Numbered from the stretch's first letter, positions 52,244 through 61,492 are shown. The stretch is 64,000 nucleotides of DNA from Bacillus bingmayongensis (GCF_000299035.1 NZ_JH921518.1:1187840-1251839), one strand, 5' to 3'. Notes: generated from the sequence alone by a model not told the origin. Made by a program: numbers and translations.

Positions 52244-53362
52244 TCATACAGGATAAATCGATTTAGAAAGCAATGAATCTAATAAATGATTCCCTTGCTT
52301 TCCTTCTATTAAATCGGCCATATATTGACCAGAAACGGGGCTTAATAAAATGCCGTTTCGGTAATGGCCAGTGCAAGCATATAATCCTTTTATTTCCTCA
52401 TGTTCCCCCATATAAGGGACTTCATGATTAGATTGGGGGCGTAATCCCGCCCAAGTATTTTCCCATTCCGCTTCTTTTAAAGCTGGTAAAATTGTATACG
52501 CACGCTCTAATATCGATGTAATACTCTCTGGTTGTACAGACTTATTAAACGTATGTGGCTTCATCGTTGCTCCAATTACATAGCGTCCACCACGTTTTGG
52601 CGTGATATAAAACCGCTCTTGGAAAATCGGGGATTGCAATAGTGGTTTACGGCTCTTTACAGCAACAACTTCTCCTTTCACAGGGTATGTACCCCACTCT
52701 TTATCAAAATGATGAAGGAGTTTTGTGCTCCATGAACCACCGGCAATTACTACCTTTTCACATGGAATCATACCTTCATTTGTAATCATTCCTACTACTC
52801 GATTGTTTTCTATTTTGATATCAAATACTTCTGTTTGTTCATATATATCAGCACCAGAAATGGCCGCAGAATGCGCAAATGCCTTTGTCAGTTCCGGTGC
52901 AATAACATGACCATCTTTCGGATAATATACAGCGCCGGTAATAGACGAAGAGAGAAATGGCTCTTTTTCACGAAGCTCATCTCCTGTCATAAAATATGAT
53001 TCTTCACCTGTTTTTTGTTGCCAATCCATAATATCTAGTATTCTTGTCTTCTCAGCTTCATTTTGGGCAATCCGATATATGCCTTTCTCTTCATATCCAA
53101 TATCAATACCCGTTTTTTCGCGTAAAGCTCTTGCAAGTTGCGGAAATATTGCACGGCTTTCTCTAGCAAGCTCAAATAGTGGATCATACGCATCCCATTC
53201 TGCCTGTACACCAAGTAAACCTGCCGCTGCTTTAGAAGCTTCAGATGCAATCCTTTTCTTCTCAACAATCGCAACTTGGTATCCTCTTTCCGCTAGAAAA
53301 TGTGCAACTGAACTACCAATTACACCACCGCCAATAATGGTTACATCATATATCTTACTCAT
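52244..53362 (-). CDS. thiO: glycine oxidase ThiO
   Basis: 372 residues. FAD-binding dinucleotide motif VTIIGGGVIGSSVAHFLAERGYQVAIVEK, VVIAGGSWSTKLL, and C-terminal WAGLRPQSNHEVPYMGEH plus GHYRNGILLSPVSG, as in B. subtilis ThiO. It oxidises glycine to dehydroglycine for thiazole formation. Its start overlaps the tenI stop by 8 bases. Confidence 0.94.
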   Translation of the reverse strand: MSKIYDVTIIGGGVIGSSVAHFLAERGYQVAIVEKKRIASEASKAAAGLLGVQAEWDAYDPLFELARESRAIFPQLARALREKTGIDIGYEEKGIYRIAQNEAEKTRILDIMDWQQKTGEESYFMTGDELREKEPFLSSSITGAVYYPKDGHVIAPELTKAFAHSAAISGADIYEQTEVFDIKIENNRVVGMITNEGMIPCEKVVIAGGSWSTKLLHHFDKEWGTYPVKGEVVAVKSRKPLLQSPIFQERFYITPKRGGRYVIGATMKPHTFNKSVQPESITSILERAYTILPALKEAEWENTWAGLRPQSNHEVPYMGEHEEIKGLYACTGHYRNGILLSPVSGQYMADLIEGKQGNHLLDSLLSKSIYPV

Positions 53363-53975
53363 GATTTTCCGCCCACTTTCTTATTGTTTCCTTATACATT
53401 CTTGCTTTCTCGTATGGATTACTATCACTTACAATTCCAGACATAACAGCAATACCACTCACACCAGAGCTAAGAACCGCTGCTGTATTTTGAGGTGTTA
53501 TCCCACCAATAGCTGTAATCGGTATCGTTAATCGCCTTGCCATATCTGCAATTTCTTCTAACCCTCTTGCTGGAACACCCTGCTTACAATTCGTTGGAAA
53601 TACATGACCATAAACAAGGGAATCTGCCCCGTTTTTGAAAGCTGTTATTGCTTCTTCCAAAGAATGCACAGAATACCCAACATGCAAATAAGAAAACTTT
53701 TCCTTTACAGATCTAACATCAGCACTTCGATACCCCAATTGTACGCGAGGGATATTTAATAAGATCGCTATATCAATTCGATCATTCATTACAAGCTTAG
53801 ATGCTGGAAAGCCCCTCTTCAGGAGGCCCTCTACACCTTCATATAATTCTTTCGTGCTTTTCTCCCGCTCACGAATATGCAAATAATCAATCTCACTCTC
53901 AATCTGCATTGCTACATTCGCTAACTCTTTGAATGTCATCTGGCCATTTGAGATAACATGGAGCTCGTCTTTCAT
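53355..53975 (-). CDS. tenI: thiazole tautomerase TenI
   Basis: 206 residues from ATG 53975, TIM-barrel related to ThiE: LHVISNGQMTF, IDYLHIREREKSTKEL, VVM..RIDIAILLNIPRVQLGYRS, HVGYSVHSLEEAITAFKNGADSLVYGHVFPTNCKQG and PITAIGGI. It isomerises the ThiG product to the aromatic thiazole. The start is unsure between ATG 53981 and 53975; AGG spacing favours 53975. Confidence 0.9.
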   Translation of the reverse strand: MKDELHVISNGQMTFKELANVAMQIESEIDYLHIREREKSTKELYEGVEGLLKRGFPASKLVMNDRIDIAILLNIPRVQLGYRSADVRSVKEKFSYLHVGYSVHSLEEAITAFKNGADSLVYGHVFPTNCKQGVPARGLEEIADMARRLTIPITAIGGITPQNTAAVLSSGVSGIAVMSGIVSDSNPYEKARMYKETIRKWAENHE

Positions 53976-53985
53976 ATTCATTCGC

Positions 53986-54987
53986 CTACTTTAAAATGTT
54001 TTCGAATAATTCATTAGCAGGAACGCTCTCTTTTGTCATTCCTTTTTCTTTCAACCATTTATTTTGTTTTTCCCATGACTCTTTTGAATCTGATAAAAAT
54101 GGCTCATCTTTCGTTTCCATTTTCTCTAATAAAATTTTCATACTTTCTTTTTCAACTTCTGGAACAAGCGGGAAGTTTTCTTTTTCTTGATGATCTAATA
54201 AAATACCCAGTGCCTCATCGGGATTCTTCTTCATAAATTCGTATCCTTTTTTCGCACCGCGTAAAAAGGATTGCAACGCTTCTTTATCTTTTTTCAATGT
54301 TTTATCACCTGTTACAAAAACAAGTTCATGATAATTTGGTACACCATAGTCAGCTGGGTTAAAGTATGCAGGTTCATGGCCTTGATGACGCATAACAGGA
54401 ACTTCATGGTTAATATAAGCACCTGTGACAGCATCTACCTTTTTCGTAATTAACGCTGGTACTAAATCAAACCCAACATCTACTACTTTTACGTTATCTG
54501 GATTACCACCAGCTTCTTTTACCATCGTTTTTAAATATGCCTCACTTAAAGGCGTTCCAGAATAACCTACTGTCTTTCCTTCTAAATCTTTTGGTGAATG
54601 AATTCCAGCCGATTTTAACGATACCACATGGTTTAATGGTGAACGTACAACCGCCCCAATTGATTTTACCGGGATTTGTTCATTTGCTTTTGCAATGACA
54701 ACATCTGGCTGGTAATATAAACCGACTGTTACTTTCCCTGCTGCCGCTAACGTTAATGGGTCCGTCGGATTAGAAGGAAATTTAATATTCACTTTCACTC
54801 CTTCTTCTTTAAAATATCCTTTTTCAATTGCCGCATAGATAAAACTATGGACCGCATTTGGATACCAATCGAGCATCACTGTAATTTCTTTTTCTTTCTT
54901 TTTCTTATCTGATGCCGAATTACTAGAACATCCTGCAATCATTGCAACTAATAATGTAAACACAAAGATGCGTTTGAATAATTTCAT
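53986..54987 (-). CDS. thiY: HMP/formylaminopyrimidine ABC transporter substrate-binding lipoprotein
   Basis: 333 residues; lipoprotein signal (FVFTLLVAMIAGCSSNS) and a THI5/NMT1-like periplasmic domain: ITVMLDWYPNAVHSFIYAAIEKGYFKEEGVKVNIKFPSNPTDPLTLAAAGKVTVGLYYQPD. Binds pyrimidine precursors outside the membrane; in Bacillus the salvage of formylaminopyrimidine by TenA depends on ThiXYZ. GGAGG before ATG 54987; ATGA overlap with thiX. Confidence 0.93.
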   Translation of the reverse strand: MKLFKRIFVFTLLVAMIAGCSSNSASDKKKKEKEITVMLDWYPNAVHSFIYAAIEKGYFKEEGVKVNIKFPSNPTDPLTLAAAGKVTVGLYYQPDVVIAKANEQIPVKSIGAVVRSPLNHVVSLKSAGIHSPKDLEGKTVGYSGTPLSEAYLKTMVKEAGGNPDNVKVVDVGFDLVPALITKKVDAVTGAYINHEVPVMRHQGHEPAYFNPADYGVPNYHELVFVTGDKTLKKDKEALQSFLRGAKKGYEFMKKNPDEALGILLDHQEKENFPLVPEVEKESMKILLEKMETKDEPFLSDSKESWEKQNKWLKEKGMTKESVPANELFENILK

Positions 54988-55736
54988 GAATGTTTCCTCC
55001 AACTAATCAATTTCTTTTCTAATATAGAAACCAGTAATACAAAGAAGATGGCTAATAATGATAAGAGTACAATAGGTGCAAATACGCCTGCTCCATCTAA
55101 TTGTGTCATCATTCGTTTACTAAAGTACCCTAGACCCGCTTGAGCGCCAAGCCACTCACCAATTGCTGCTCCAATGACACTAAGAGGAACTGCAATTTTT
55201 AAAGCAGAGAAAAAGTAAGGAAGTGCAGATGGCAACTTTAACTTTAGAAAAATGTCTTTTTTCGTTGCACCGTATGTTACTAAAAGTTCCTCCCATTCCT
55301 TTTTTGTACTGCGTAATCCGTCATACGTATTTACTGCAATCGGGAAAAATGTAATCAAAACTGTCACAACTACCTTGCTCCAAATTGAATATCCAAACCA
55401 TAAAACAAATAATGGCGCTAGAGCTGTAATTGGAATCGTTTGTGATGCAACTAACAGTGGATAAAATGCTCTTTCCATCCATGAACTAGCATTCATTAAC
55501 ATCGCGAGTCCCACACCGAGCACGATGGAAATAACAACTCCTATTAAAACTACGTATAATGTCGCCGGTAGATGAACTGTAAGCAATATATCTCGCAACG
55601 CCCACATTTTAGCTAGAATTGCAGTCGGGGATGGTAAGATGTACATCTCGTCTACAATTCTAGCTCCCACTTCCCAGCTCACAAGTAAAATGCTACTTAA
55701 AATCAATGCAGGTAATAATTCTGTCATACGTTTCAT
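54984..55736 (-). CDS. thiX: HMP-precursor ABC transporter permease
   Basis: 250 residues with six membrane segments of the SsuC/TauC-type permease family: EAA loop EWEELLVTYGATKKDIFLKLKLPSALPYFFSALKIAV and IGAAIGEWLGAQAGLGYF. Transports thiamin pyrimidine precursors with ThiY and ThiZ. Overlaps thiZ and thiY by four bases each. Confidence 0.93.
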   Translation of the reverse strand: MKRMTELLPALILSSILLVSWEVGARIVDEMYILPSPTAILAKMWALRDILLTVHLPATLYVVLIGVVISIVLGVGLAMLMNASSWMERAFYPLLVASQTIPITALAPLFVLWFGYSIWSKVVVTVLITFFPIAVNTYDGLRSTKKEWEELLVTYGATKKDIFLKLKLPSALPYFFSALKIAVPLSVIGAAIGEWLGAQAGLGYFSKRMMTQLDGAGVFAPIVLLSLLAIFFVLLVSILEKKLISWRKHS

Positions 55737-56482
55737 ACGAGCACCTGTCTTTGCAACATACCAAGTAGCTCATCTTTTAGCGCGAGTATCTCAGGCTTAT
55801 ACAAATCTTTTCTTGAACGATCAGTTCCAAGGGGAACGATACGCTCCGTCAAAGTTGTTATGGGCTGCTCCTTCACAACTAAAATTCGATTAGAAAGAAA
55901 AAGAGCTTCCTCCACATCGTGCGTAATAAATAAAATTGTTTTTTGCCATTGTTTCCATTGTTCAAACAACCATTCTTGCAAAGTTGATTTCGTTAATGCA
56001 TCTAGTGCACTGAACGGTTCATCTAACAGTAAAATATTCCCACCTGTTAATAAGGTTCGAATAAAGGATACCCGTTGCCGCATTCCACCAGATAAATCTT
56101 TCGGATATTTATCCTCGTATCCTTGCAAACCAAATTGTTCTAAGAGTTCCTTTGCCTTTACATGCGCTTCTTTTTTCTTTACACCCTGACATTCTAAAGG
56201 TAATGCCGCATTTTCAATAATCGTTCTCCACGGCAGGAGCATATCTTTTTGTGGCATATATCCTACAGGATGACTCGTTGTTTCTGTCAGTTGGATAGTT
56301 CCAGCCGTCGGTTCTTCTAATCCTGTAATTAAACGAAACAATGTACTTTTGCCACAGCCACTCGGTCCAATGATGCTAACAAACTCCTTTTCTTGCACGA
56401 AAGCATCTAGGCCGTTTATGATTGGCTTTTCATCATAATGAAAAGAAACATTATGAAATTGTAGTATGCTCTTGTTCCTCAA
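55733..56482 (-). CDS. thiZ: HMP-precursor ABC transporter ATP-binding protein
   Basis: About 249 residues from a TTG at 56482 (MRNKSILQFHNVSFHYDEKP), inside the end of tenA, with AAGGAG 10 bases before. Walker A GPSGCGKST, DLSGGMRQRVSFIRTLL signature, LLLDEPFSALDALTK Walker B. Motor of the ThiXYZ uptake system. Longer upstream frames reach farther into tenA and lack a site. The 32-base overlap with tenA suggests coupling. Confidence 0.92.
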   Translation of the reverse strand: MRNKSILQFHNVSFHYDEKPIINGLDAFVQEKEFVSIIGPSGCGKSTLFRLITGLEEPTAGTIQLTETTSHPVGYMPQKDMLLPWRTIIENAALPLECQGVKKKEAHVKAKELLEQFGLQGYEDKYPKDLSGGMRQRVSFIRTLLTGGNILLLDEPFSALDALTKSTLQEWLFEQWKQWQKTILFITHDVEEALFLSNRILVVKEQPITTLTERIVPLGTDRSRKDLYKPEILALKDELLGMLQRQVLV

Positions 56483-57146
56483 AACCCCACATCTCCTTAC
56501 GATACGCCATATCCCAGAATAAGTACTCAAATCGGCTGGAATATAAGAAAATCTCTTCTAATTTGGCTAACTCTTGTTCAGATCTCCCAATAGCTAGTTC
56601 ATTTAATAAATCCATTAACCAAATGCAAAGATCTCCATATTCTTCTGAGCTATATCCTTGAATCCACTCCCCAAAGAACTCATGATCCCTTGCTCCCGGA
56701 ATATCATTTAAACGTTTTCCAATTTCCCAGTAGCTCCACATACATGGAAGAAGAGCCGCAATTAACTCTGCAAGCGTACCATTTTGAGATACTGACATCA
56801 TATAGTTTGTATACGCTAAATTTTTAGCAGATGGTTTTGCCTCTTCCATCTCCTTTACAGAAATACCAAGGCGTTTTGCATACTGTTTATGGATTGTCAT
56901 TTCTCCATTTAAAATGCCATCTATTTGTTCTGCAAATTTTGCCATAACTTGCGGATTAGTCGCTTTCACAACTCCAATTGCATATAGTTTTGCATAATCT
57001 AGTAAATATAAATAATCTTGTATGATGTAATATTGGAATTTATCTTTGTCTAACGTACCGTCCCCCATCCCCGTTACAAACGGGTGATTATGACTTTTTT
57101 CCCAAACAGGCTGCACAGTCTCAAATAATCTCTCACAAAATTTCAT
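56451..57146 (-). CDS. tenA: TenA aminopyrimidine aminohydrolase
   Basis: 231 residues, all-helical TenA family: MKFCERLFETVQPVWEKSHNHPFVTGMGDGTLDKDKFQYYIIQDYLYLLDYAKLYA, with catalytic Cys in ALLPCMWSYWEIGKRL and Glu in the last conserved block. It hydrolyses thiamin breakdown products to HMP. First gene of the ten-gene operon. RBS GAAGGGGAAAT. Preceded by two TPP riboswitches, each with a terminator. Confidence 0.95.
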   Translation of the reverse strand: MKFCERLFETVQPVWEKSHNHPFVTGMGDGTLDKDKFQYYIIQDYLYLLDYAKLYAIGVVKATNPQVMAKFAEQIDGILNGEMTIHKQYAKRLGISVKEMEEAKPSAKNLAYTNYMMSVSQNGTLAELIAALLPCMWSYWEIGKRLNDIPGARDHEFFGEWIQGYSSEEYGDLCIWLMDLLNELAIGRSEQELAKLEEIFLYSSRFEYLFWDMAYRKEMWGFEEQEHTTIS

Positions 57147-57181
57147 TTATATTTCCCCTTCCTTCATATCTGTTTATCTAA

Positions 57182-57216
57182 ATAAAAAAGCCACTCCTAT
57201 ATATAAGAAGTGGCTA
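57182..57216 (-). terminator. terminator of the tenA-proximal TPP riboswitch
   Basis: AGCCACT and AGTGGCT stem with TTTTTTA on the minus strand, 30 bases downstream of the second aptamer. Confidence 0.85.
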
Positions 57217-57246
57217 CAGCAAATAAAAACACATTTATTCGTTGTT

Positions 57247-57332
57247 CCACTTCCCTTCGCTAGTATTACCTAGATCAGGTCCGTAAGGGTTAAGGATTAT
57301 TCCTCTCTCAGCATGCAAAGCACCCCTAGTGG
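57247..57332 (-). ncRNA. TPP riboswitch (THI element), tenA-proximal
   Basis: Minus strand: ACTAGGGGTGC, GCATGCTGAGAGAGG, ACCCTTACGGACCTGATCTAGG and TACTAGCGAAGGGAAGT, the complete THI-box core. It should bind TPP and stop transcription at the terminator at 57182-57216. Confidence 0.95.
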
Positions 57333-57353
57333 TTGTTACTATGAATTTGTCCA

Positions 57354-57391
57354 ATAAAAAAGCCCTGTTTCTTTACGCAAAGAAACAGGGA
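57354..57391 (-). terminator. terminator between the two TPP aptamers
   Basis: CCCTGTTTCTTT and AAAGAAACAGGG form a 12-bp stem with a 4-base loop followed by TTTTTTATTGG on the minus strand. Confidence 0.92.
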
Positions 57392-57410
57392 CTGACTGTT
57401 CATGTCCGAA

Positions 57411-57505
57411 TTGCTTCCCTACGCTAGCATAATCTAGATCAGGTAATAAAAAGGATCAAAGACTCTCGGTCTTACTCTCAGCTGGCAACACCAGCTCTCC
57501 TAGCA
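57411..57505 (-). ncRNA. TPP riboswitch (THI element), distal copy
   Basis: Minus strand: CTAGGAGAGCTGGTG, CCAGCTGAGAGTAAG, then a variable arm, TACCTGATCTAGATTATGC and TAGCGTAGGGAAGC. Core elements are kept, though the CTAGGAG arm departs from AGGGGTGC. Forms a tandem riboswitch pair with the one at 57247, as reported upstream of tenA in B. anthracis. Confidence 0.9.
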
Positions 57506-57941
57506 CAATATGAAATTACCATAGTCAGTATAACACTGTCGTGGGTCATCAGCAACTGTTTTAACTTATTGTAATCCCATTTATCCTAATTGATAAGGAT
57601 TAATAACCAGTTGGCTTACAGATTATAAAACGAGAATTATTTACATCTAAGTTCCACTATATAAAATATGAAAAATAAACATTCATATAGGCATGGCTAC
57701 TTGTTCTCCTACTAATAAGTACAAAAGCAACTTTTCACTGTCTATTCAGAAAATATCGATTATCCTTTATTCATATTATAATGATTATTTATCTGTTATT
57801 CTTGTCATATATTTCGATTCCATTAAAAAATTGTTATTTTTTCTCATTTCATATTACAGTTATGTGAACAATGCACAAAGTATTATATCTTTATACTATA
57901 ATAAAAAATATATTAATACATCTATGGGGGGCTAATATTAG
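57506..57941. other. gene-less region ahead of the M23 peptidase gene
   Basis: About 436 AT-rich bases carrying the promoter of the thi operon on the minus strand and that of the peptidase on the plus strand. TACTATAATA at 57894-57903 could be a -10 region. The open frame across it shows no family features and is rejected. Confidence 0.4.
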
Positions 57942-59015
57942 ATGAAACAGAAAGCTACAGCTTTAACGGCAACTACTGTCGCAGTCGCCTCTCTACTTCC
58001 ATCCATAAATCAAGTAGATACGCGCACTGTAGCAGCTCAGCAATTGCCTACTCAAAACACTCAAACTATAAAATCAGACACAAAAATATTATATTTGAAT
58101 AATGCAATAAACACAAGAAATAAAACTAACTCCTTAAAAAAAACAGATATTGCGTTTACTACATCTACTAAACTTAAAAATAGTTATATCGTAAATGCCA
58201 ATATTTTAAACGTTCGCTCTGAGCCAAATATCAAATCCTCTATTATTGATAGATTACCAAACGGCAAATTCATCTCTGTACAAGAAACAAAAGGGGAGTG
58301 GTATAAAATCTCACATAATGGGCAAGTAGGATATGTAAAAAAAGAATTTGTATCGCATACATCAGAGCCATTAGTAAAAGGAATTACGACACAAAATCAA
58401 TCTTCCTTTTATGTTGGTGCACCTGTATTAAAAGTCCGCAGTGGGGCCGGAACAAATACCTCCGTGATTGGATCTTTACAAAACGGAACACAAGTAGAAG
58501 TTATAGAAACAGTCGGTACTTGGTATAAAATCCGTTTTGGAACAGCTTATGGATTTGTAGCACAACATTATATCATTCAAAAGCAACCACAACCTAAACA
58601 AGCCGCTCCTTCTATTCCTGCTGTTTTTAAATTTCCTACTCAAGGAACGATTAGTTCTACATTTGATATGCGCTGGGAACAAATGCATTATGGTGTAGAT
58701 ATTACCGCACCAGGTAATGTTTCAATTCATGCAGCTGCTGCAGGAAAAGTTATAAAGTCTTATTACTCCGCTAGCTATGGAAATGTCGTATTTGTGGCAC
58801 ATTATATTCAAGGTAAACGATATACAACAGTTTACGCTCATATGAAAGACCGTTCAGTAGAAGTTGGTGATCAAGTTCAAACCGGGCAATTATTAGGACA
58901 TATGAGAAATACAGGTCATTCATTTGGACAACATCTCCATTTTGAATTACATAATGGTGAATGGAATTTTGAAAAAACAAACGCAGTAAATCCACTGCCT
59001 TATTTGGTTCGGTAA
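57942..59015 (+). CDS. secreted M23 peptidase with two SH3b domains
   Basis: 357 residues: signal-like N-terminus (residues 1-33), a linker, SH3b domains at about 83-139 (NANILNVRSEPNIKSSII) and 160-214 (APVLKVRSGAGTNTSVIG), and a C-terminal LytM/M23 domain at 240-350 with zinc ligands His249 and Asp253 in MHYGVDITAPG and HLHFE (His331, His333). It should cut peptide cross-links in peptidoglycan outside the cell. RBS GGGGGGC is atypical. The small membrane gene starts 6 bases after its stop. Confidence 0.92.
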   Translation: MKQKATALTATTVAVASLLPSINQVDTRTVAAQQLPTQNTQTIKSDTKILYLNNAINTRNKTNSLKKTDIAFTTSTKLKNSYIVNANILNVRSEPNIKSSIIDRLPNGKFISVQETKGEWYKISHNGQVGYVKKEFVSHTSEPLVKGITTQNQSSFYVGAPVLKVRSGAGTNTSVIGSLQNGTQVEVIETVGTWYKIRFGTAYGFVAQHYIIQKQPQPKQAAPSIPAVFKFPTQGTISSTFDMRWEQMHYGVDITAPGNVSIHAAAAGKVIKSYYSASYGNVVFVAHYIQGKRYTTVYAHMKDRSVEVGDQVQTGQLLGHMRNTGHSFGQHLHFELHNGEWNFEKTNAVNPLPYLVR

Positions 59016-59021
59016 TATTGT

Positions 59022-59354
59022 ATGCCACGTAATATTCCCTTAATAATTGAGTATTTAGCTTTTCTCGGTTTAATCTGTTGCTTAGTAATTTACAATACTA
59101 ACCTTGTCTTTTTAGCTATCATCATCTCATTTGTTGCAATTGAATCTTTGATGGAAGTATTCAAAATCCGTCTAAAGAAACAAATTTCTCATATATATGC
59201 TGCATTTGTTATTATCGGCGGTTTAATAACAAATATTATTTATAGTGGGTTTCATGTTGCTGCTATATTCCCTGTATTTTTTATAGGGGTATTAGTAATT
59301 ATTTCCCAATATATCTATATTCCTGAGCACCGTAAGAAGCAGCAAGAAGCTTAG
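59022..59354 (+). CDS. small integral membrane protein, unknown function
   Basis: 110 residues with three to four membrane segments (EYLAFLGLICCLVIYNTNLVFLAIIISFV and AAFVIIGGLITNIIYSGFHVAAIFPVFFIGVLVII). It starts 6 bases after the peptidase stop with no clear ribosome site, which suggests coupling to the peptidase. Not recognised. Terminator follows. Confidence 0.7.
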   Translation: MPRNIPLIIEYLAFLGLICCLVIYNTNLVFLAIIISFVAIESLMEVFKIRLKKQISHIYAAFVIIGGLITNIIYSGFHVAAIFPVFFIGVLVIISQYIYIPEHRKKQQEA

Positions 59355-59379
59355 AACAATCTTCTACATTTACGACTAC

Positions 59380-59415
59380 AAAAGGGATCCCACCTGAAGG
59401 TGAGATCCCTTTTTC
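59380..59415. terminator. terminator of the M23 peptidase operon
   Basis: AAAAGGGATCCCACC and GGTGAGATCCCTTTTT form a long stem with one bulge; A and T runs on both flanks. Confidence 0.88.
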
Positions 59416-59461
59416 TATATACACTATATTACTTGAACAAAGAAAAACGAAGGGCTTCTCT

Positions 59462-60613
59462 TTATCCGCACGCATATCGTTCATAAATAAAACTTAAATT
59501 ATACTTCTTTTCTAAGCCCATTCGTTGTTCATCATCACACCAGTAAAATAAAATATCATGAATCGTTGCATAGCGCTTATTCTTTAGAAATTGCTTAATA
59601 AATGACGGTAAACAATCATGTAATTGTATAAATATATAATTCCGCAAGATTTCTTCTTTATGTTCAATTCCTTTACAAACATACATCAACTCTTCACAAT
59701 AATATGCATGTTGCGGAACTTGAATCATTTCAAAAAATGGTACATATGATAATAGTTTTCCAATGAAGTGCTCGTATCGATTCATAAACTCAAACGACAT
59801 GTGCTCCATCATTTCCTTCATTACATAAAGATAATCATCCACATGCGTAGTTTTTAACGGATTAAGGCGGTCAGAAATTTGAGCAATTACAGCCCTTTGA
59901 CATGCAACAACAGAACGACTCGGTCCATAATATGTTAAAAAATCTGTACACTTACGATATTTTTTTAATAAGTCATATATGTATATGTCATAAACGTATG
60001 TATTACAGTATATTGCTAAATGCATCATCTCTTGATCCAATTCTTCTTTGGACAATAATTTTGCCTGTTTGCAAATATAAAAGAATGTAAGTTCCATTAC
60101 TTCCTTATGAGATAATAGGTTTTCACATTTTTCAATACATTTTTCATTAAATTTAATTCTTTCCCATATGATTATATCTTTATTTTCTAATTCACCGACT
60201 CGATATTTTACGATTAAGTAGTTCCAAGCCACAACTTGAGTTAAAATATCCCATGTTTCATATTCCATAGATGTATGCACAAATTCATCTAACCTTTGAT
60301 TCACCATAAATGTATAAGCTTCTTTATACCAACCAATTTCCTGGCATAAACGAACAATACGAACTAAAGTTGGTATTTCATCTTTATGAAACTGTGGCAA
60401 GCTCTGTACTTTATTCATTGCATATAAGATAAACGGAGCCAAGTTTTCTTGTTTATAAAATTCTTTTTCTTTCCAAGCTAAAATTGTCCGTTCTTTTCCT
60501 TCGCCTTTTGGACGATTTGGTACAAGTAAAGAAAATAAATCCGCAAAATTATTTGGTTCCACATAGACATCTGTAACCAAATTCCAATTGGGGTTACTCT
60601 GTACATCCCTCAT
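59462..60613 (-). CDS. helical-repeat protein of unknown function
   Basis: 383 residues, MRDVQSNPNWNLVTDVYVE onward, mostly helical with many aromatic residues and Cys but no clear motif or membrane segment. The spacing of helices (e.g. RIVRLCQEIGWYKEAYTFM and FIKQFLKNKRYATIHDILFYW) is reminiscent of TPR-like regulators, but this is only pattern. Not recognised. RBS GGAGGGGA. Monocistronic. Codon use looks normal for the region. Confidence 0.7.
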   Translation of the reverse strand: MRDVQSNPNWNLVTDVYVEPNNFADLFSLLVPNRPKGEGKERTILAWKEKEFYKQENLAPFILYAMNKVQSLPQFHKDEIPTLVRIVRLCQEIGWYKEAYTFMVNQRLDEFVHTSMEYETWDILTQVVAWNYLIVKYRVGELENKDIIIWERIKFNEKCIEKCENLLSHKEVMELTFFYICKQAKLLSKEELDQEMMHLAIYCNTYVYDIYIYDLLKKYRKCTDFLTYYGPSRSVVACQRAVIAQISDRLNPLKTTHVDDYLYVMKEMMEHMSFEFMNRYEHFIGKLLSYVPFFEMIQVPQHAYYCEELMYVCKGIEHKEEILRNYIFIQLHDCLPSFIKQFLKNKRYATIHDILFYWCDDEQRMGLEKKYNLSFIYERYACG

Positions 60614-60990
60614 ATCATTTCCCCTCCGTTTCTATTTATATATGAAATCCTTGATAGCGTAGTAGATAATCATAGCATTATCGATATTAATATATTCAAA
60701 ATCCCTTATGAAACTTATATTTATTATTATATCATTTTTTAACATAACAAAAATTAGTAATAAAAATTATTAACCAAAATTTCAAATAAGCTTAACATAC
60801 GTCATTCTCCAGATATACTTAATAAAGCATCTTTACATCTTCTATACATCTATTCCTAATATTTTGGATACGTTTTAATCACAATATAGTTTTACTTGCA
60901 TTATTAATAAAACGTATCCAATCTTACTTATTTTCTAACATCTAAACACACTGTATTTTCTAGACTAAAAAATACTCTGTATATACTCCT
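60614..60990. other. gene-less region with a 14-bp inverted repeat
   Basis: 377 AT-rich bases. TTGGATACGTTTTA (60864-60877) and TAAAACGTATCCAA (60908-60921) are perfect inverted copies separated by 30 bases, 70 bases past the CBS gene stop. No T run follows, so it may be a processing hairpin or a binding site pair. Confidence 0.5.
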
Positions 60991-61410
60991 TTATTCTGTA
61001 TGCTCGGAAATCTCACTTAAAGCAAATCCTGCTTGATCATCAGCTTTCTCTGTTGTTGCTAAATCACCTAGCGCTAACATCCCAACAAGCTCGCCATTTT
61101 CAACTACAGGTAGTCTTCTGATTTGGTGCTGTGCCATTAACTCCGTAGCCTTTTCAATAGAGTCATCAGGAGATACGGAAACAATTCCTGTTGTCATGAC
61201 ATTTGTAATTTTATTAGACCCAGGATGTTTCTCAGCAATTCCACGAACAACTAAATCACGATCTGTGACAAGACCAACCACTTGATTGTTCTCTACAACT
61301 GGAATCATTCCAATGTCCTCTTCTTTCATTTTCACAGCAGCTTCATATACATTATCTAGCGGTGTACATTGTACGATATCGGTACTCATAAATTCTCTAA
61401 CTGTTGTCAT
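60991..61410 (-). CDS. CBS-domain pair protein (YhcV-like)
   Basis: 139 residues with two CBS domains: MTTVREFMSTDIVQCTPLDNVYEAAVKMKEEDIGMIPVVENNQVVGLVTDRDLVVRGIAEKHPG, then VMTTGIVSVSPDDSIEKATELMAQHQIRRLPVVENGELVGMLALGDLA. Tandem CBS domains bind adenine nucleotides and regulate partners; B. subtilis YhcV is of this size. Followed by an acidic tail. RBS GGAGGGA. Lies downstream of the tRNA array. Confidence 0.9.
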   Translation of the reverse strand: MTTVREFMSTDIVQCTPLDNVYEAAVKMKEEDIGMIPVVENNQVVGLVTDRDLVVRGIAEKHPGSNKITNVMTTGIVSVSPDDSIEKATELMAQHQIRRLPVVENGELVGMLALGDLATTEKADDQAGFALSEISEHTE

Positions 61411-61455
61411 GTAGCTCTATTCCCTCCTTTTTATACATACTATAGTTTTTCCAAA

Positions 61456-61492
61456 TTCCCTTTATTTATTATGAAATAAAGGGAATTTTAGA
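61456..61492. terminator. hairpin between tRNA array and CBS gene
   Basis: AAATTCCCTTTATTT and AAATAAAGGGAATTT form a long perfect stem with a short loop. It may stop read-through from the tRNA operon on the minus strand or act as a CBS leader hairpin; T run is poor. Confidence 0.45.

Noticed and set aside
57693-57935. 80-codon open frame before the M23 peptidase gene
   Set aside because: No ribosome site, AT-rich random composition, overlaps the promoter region.
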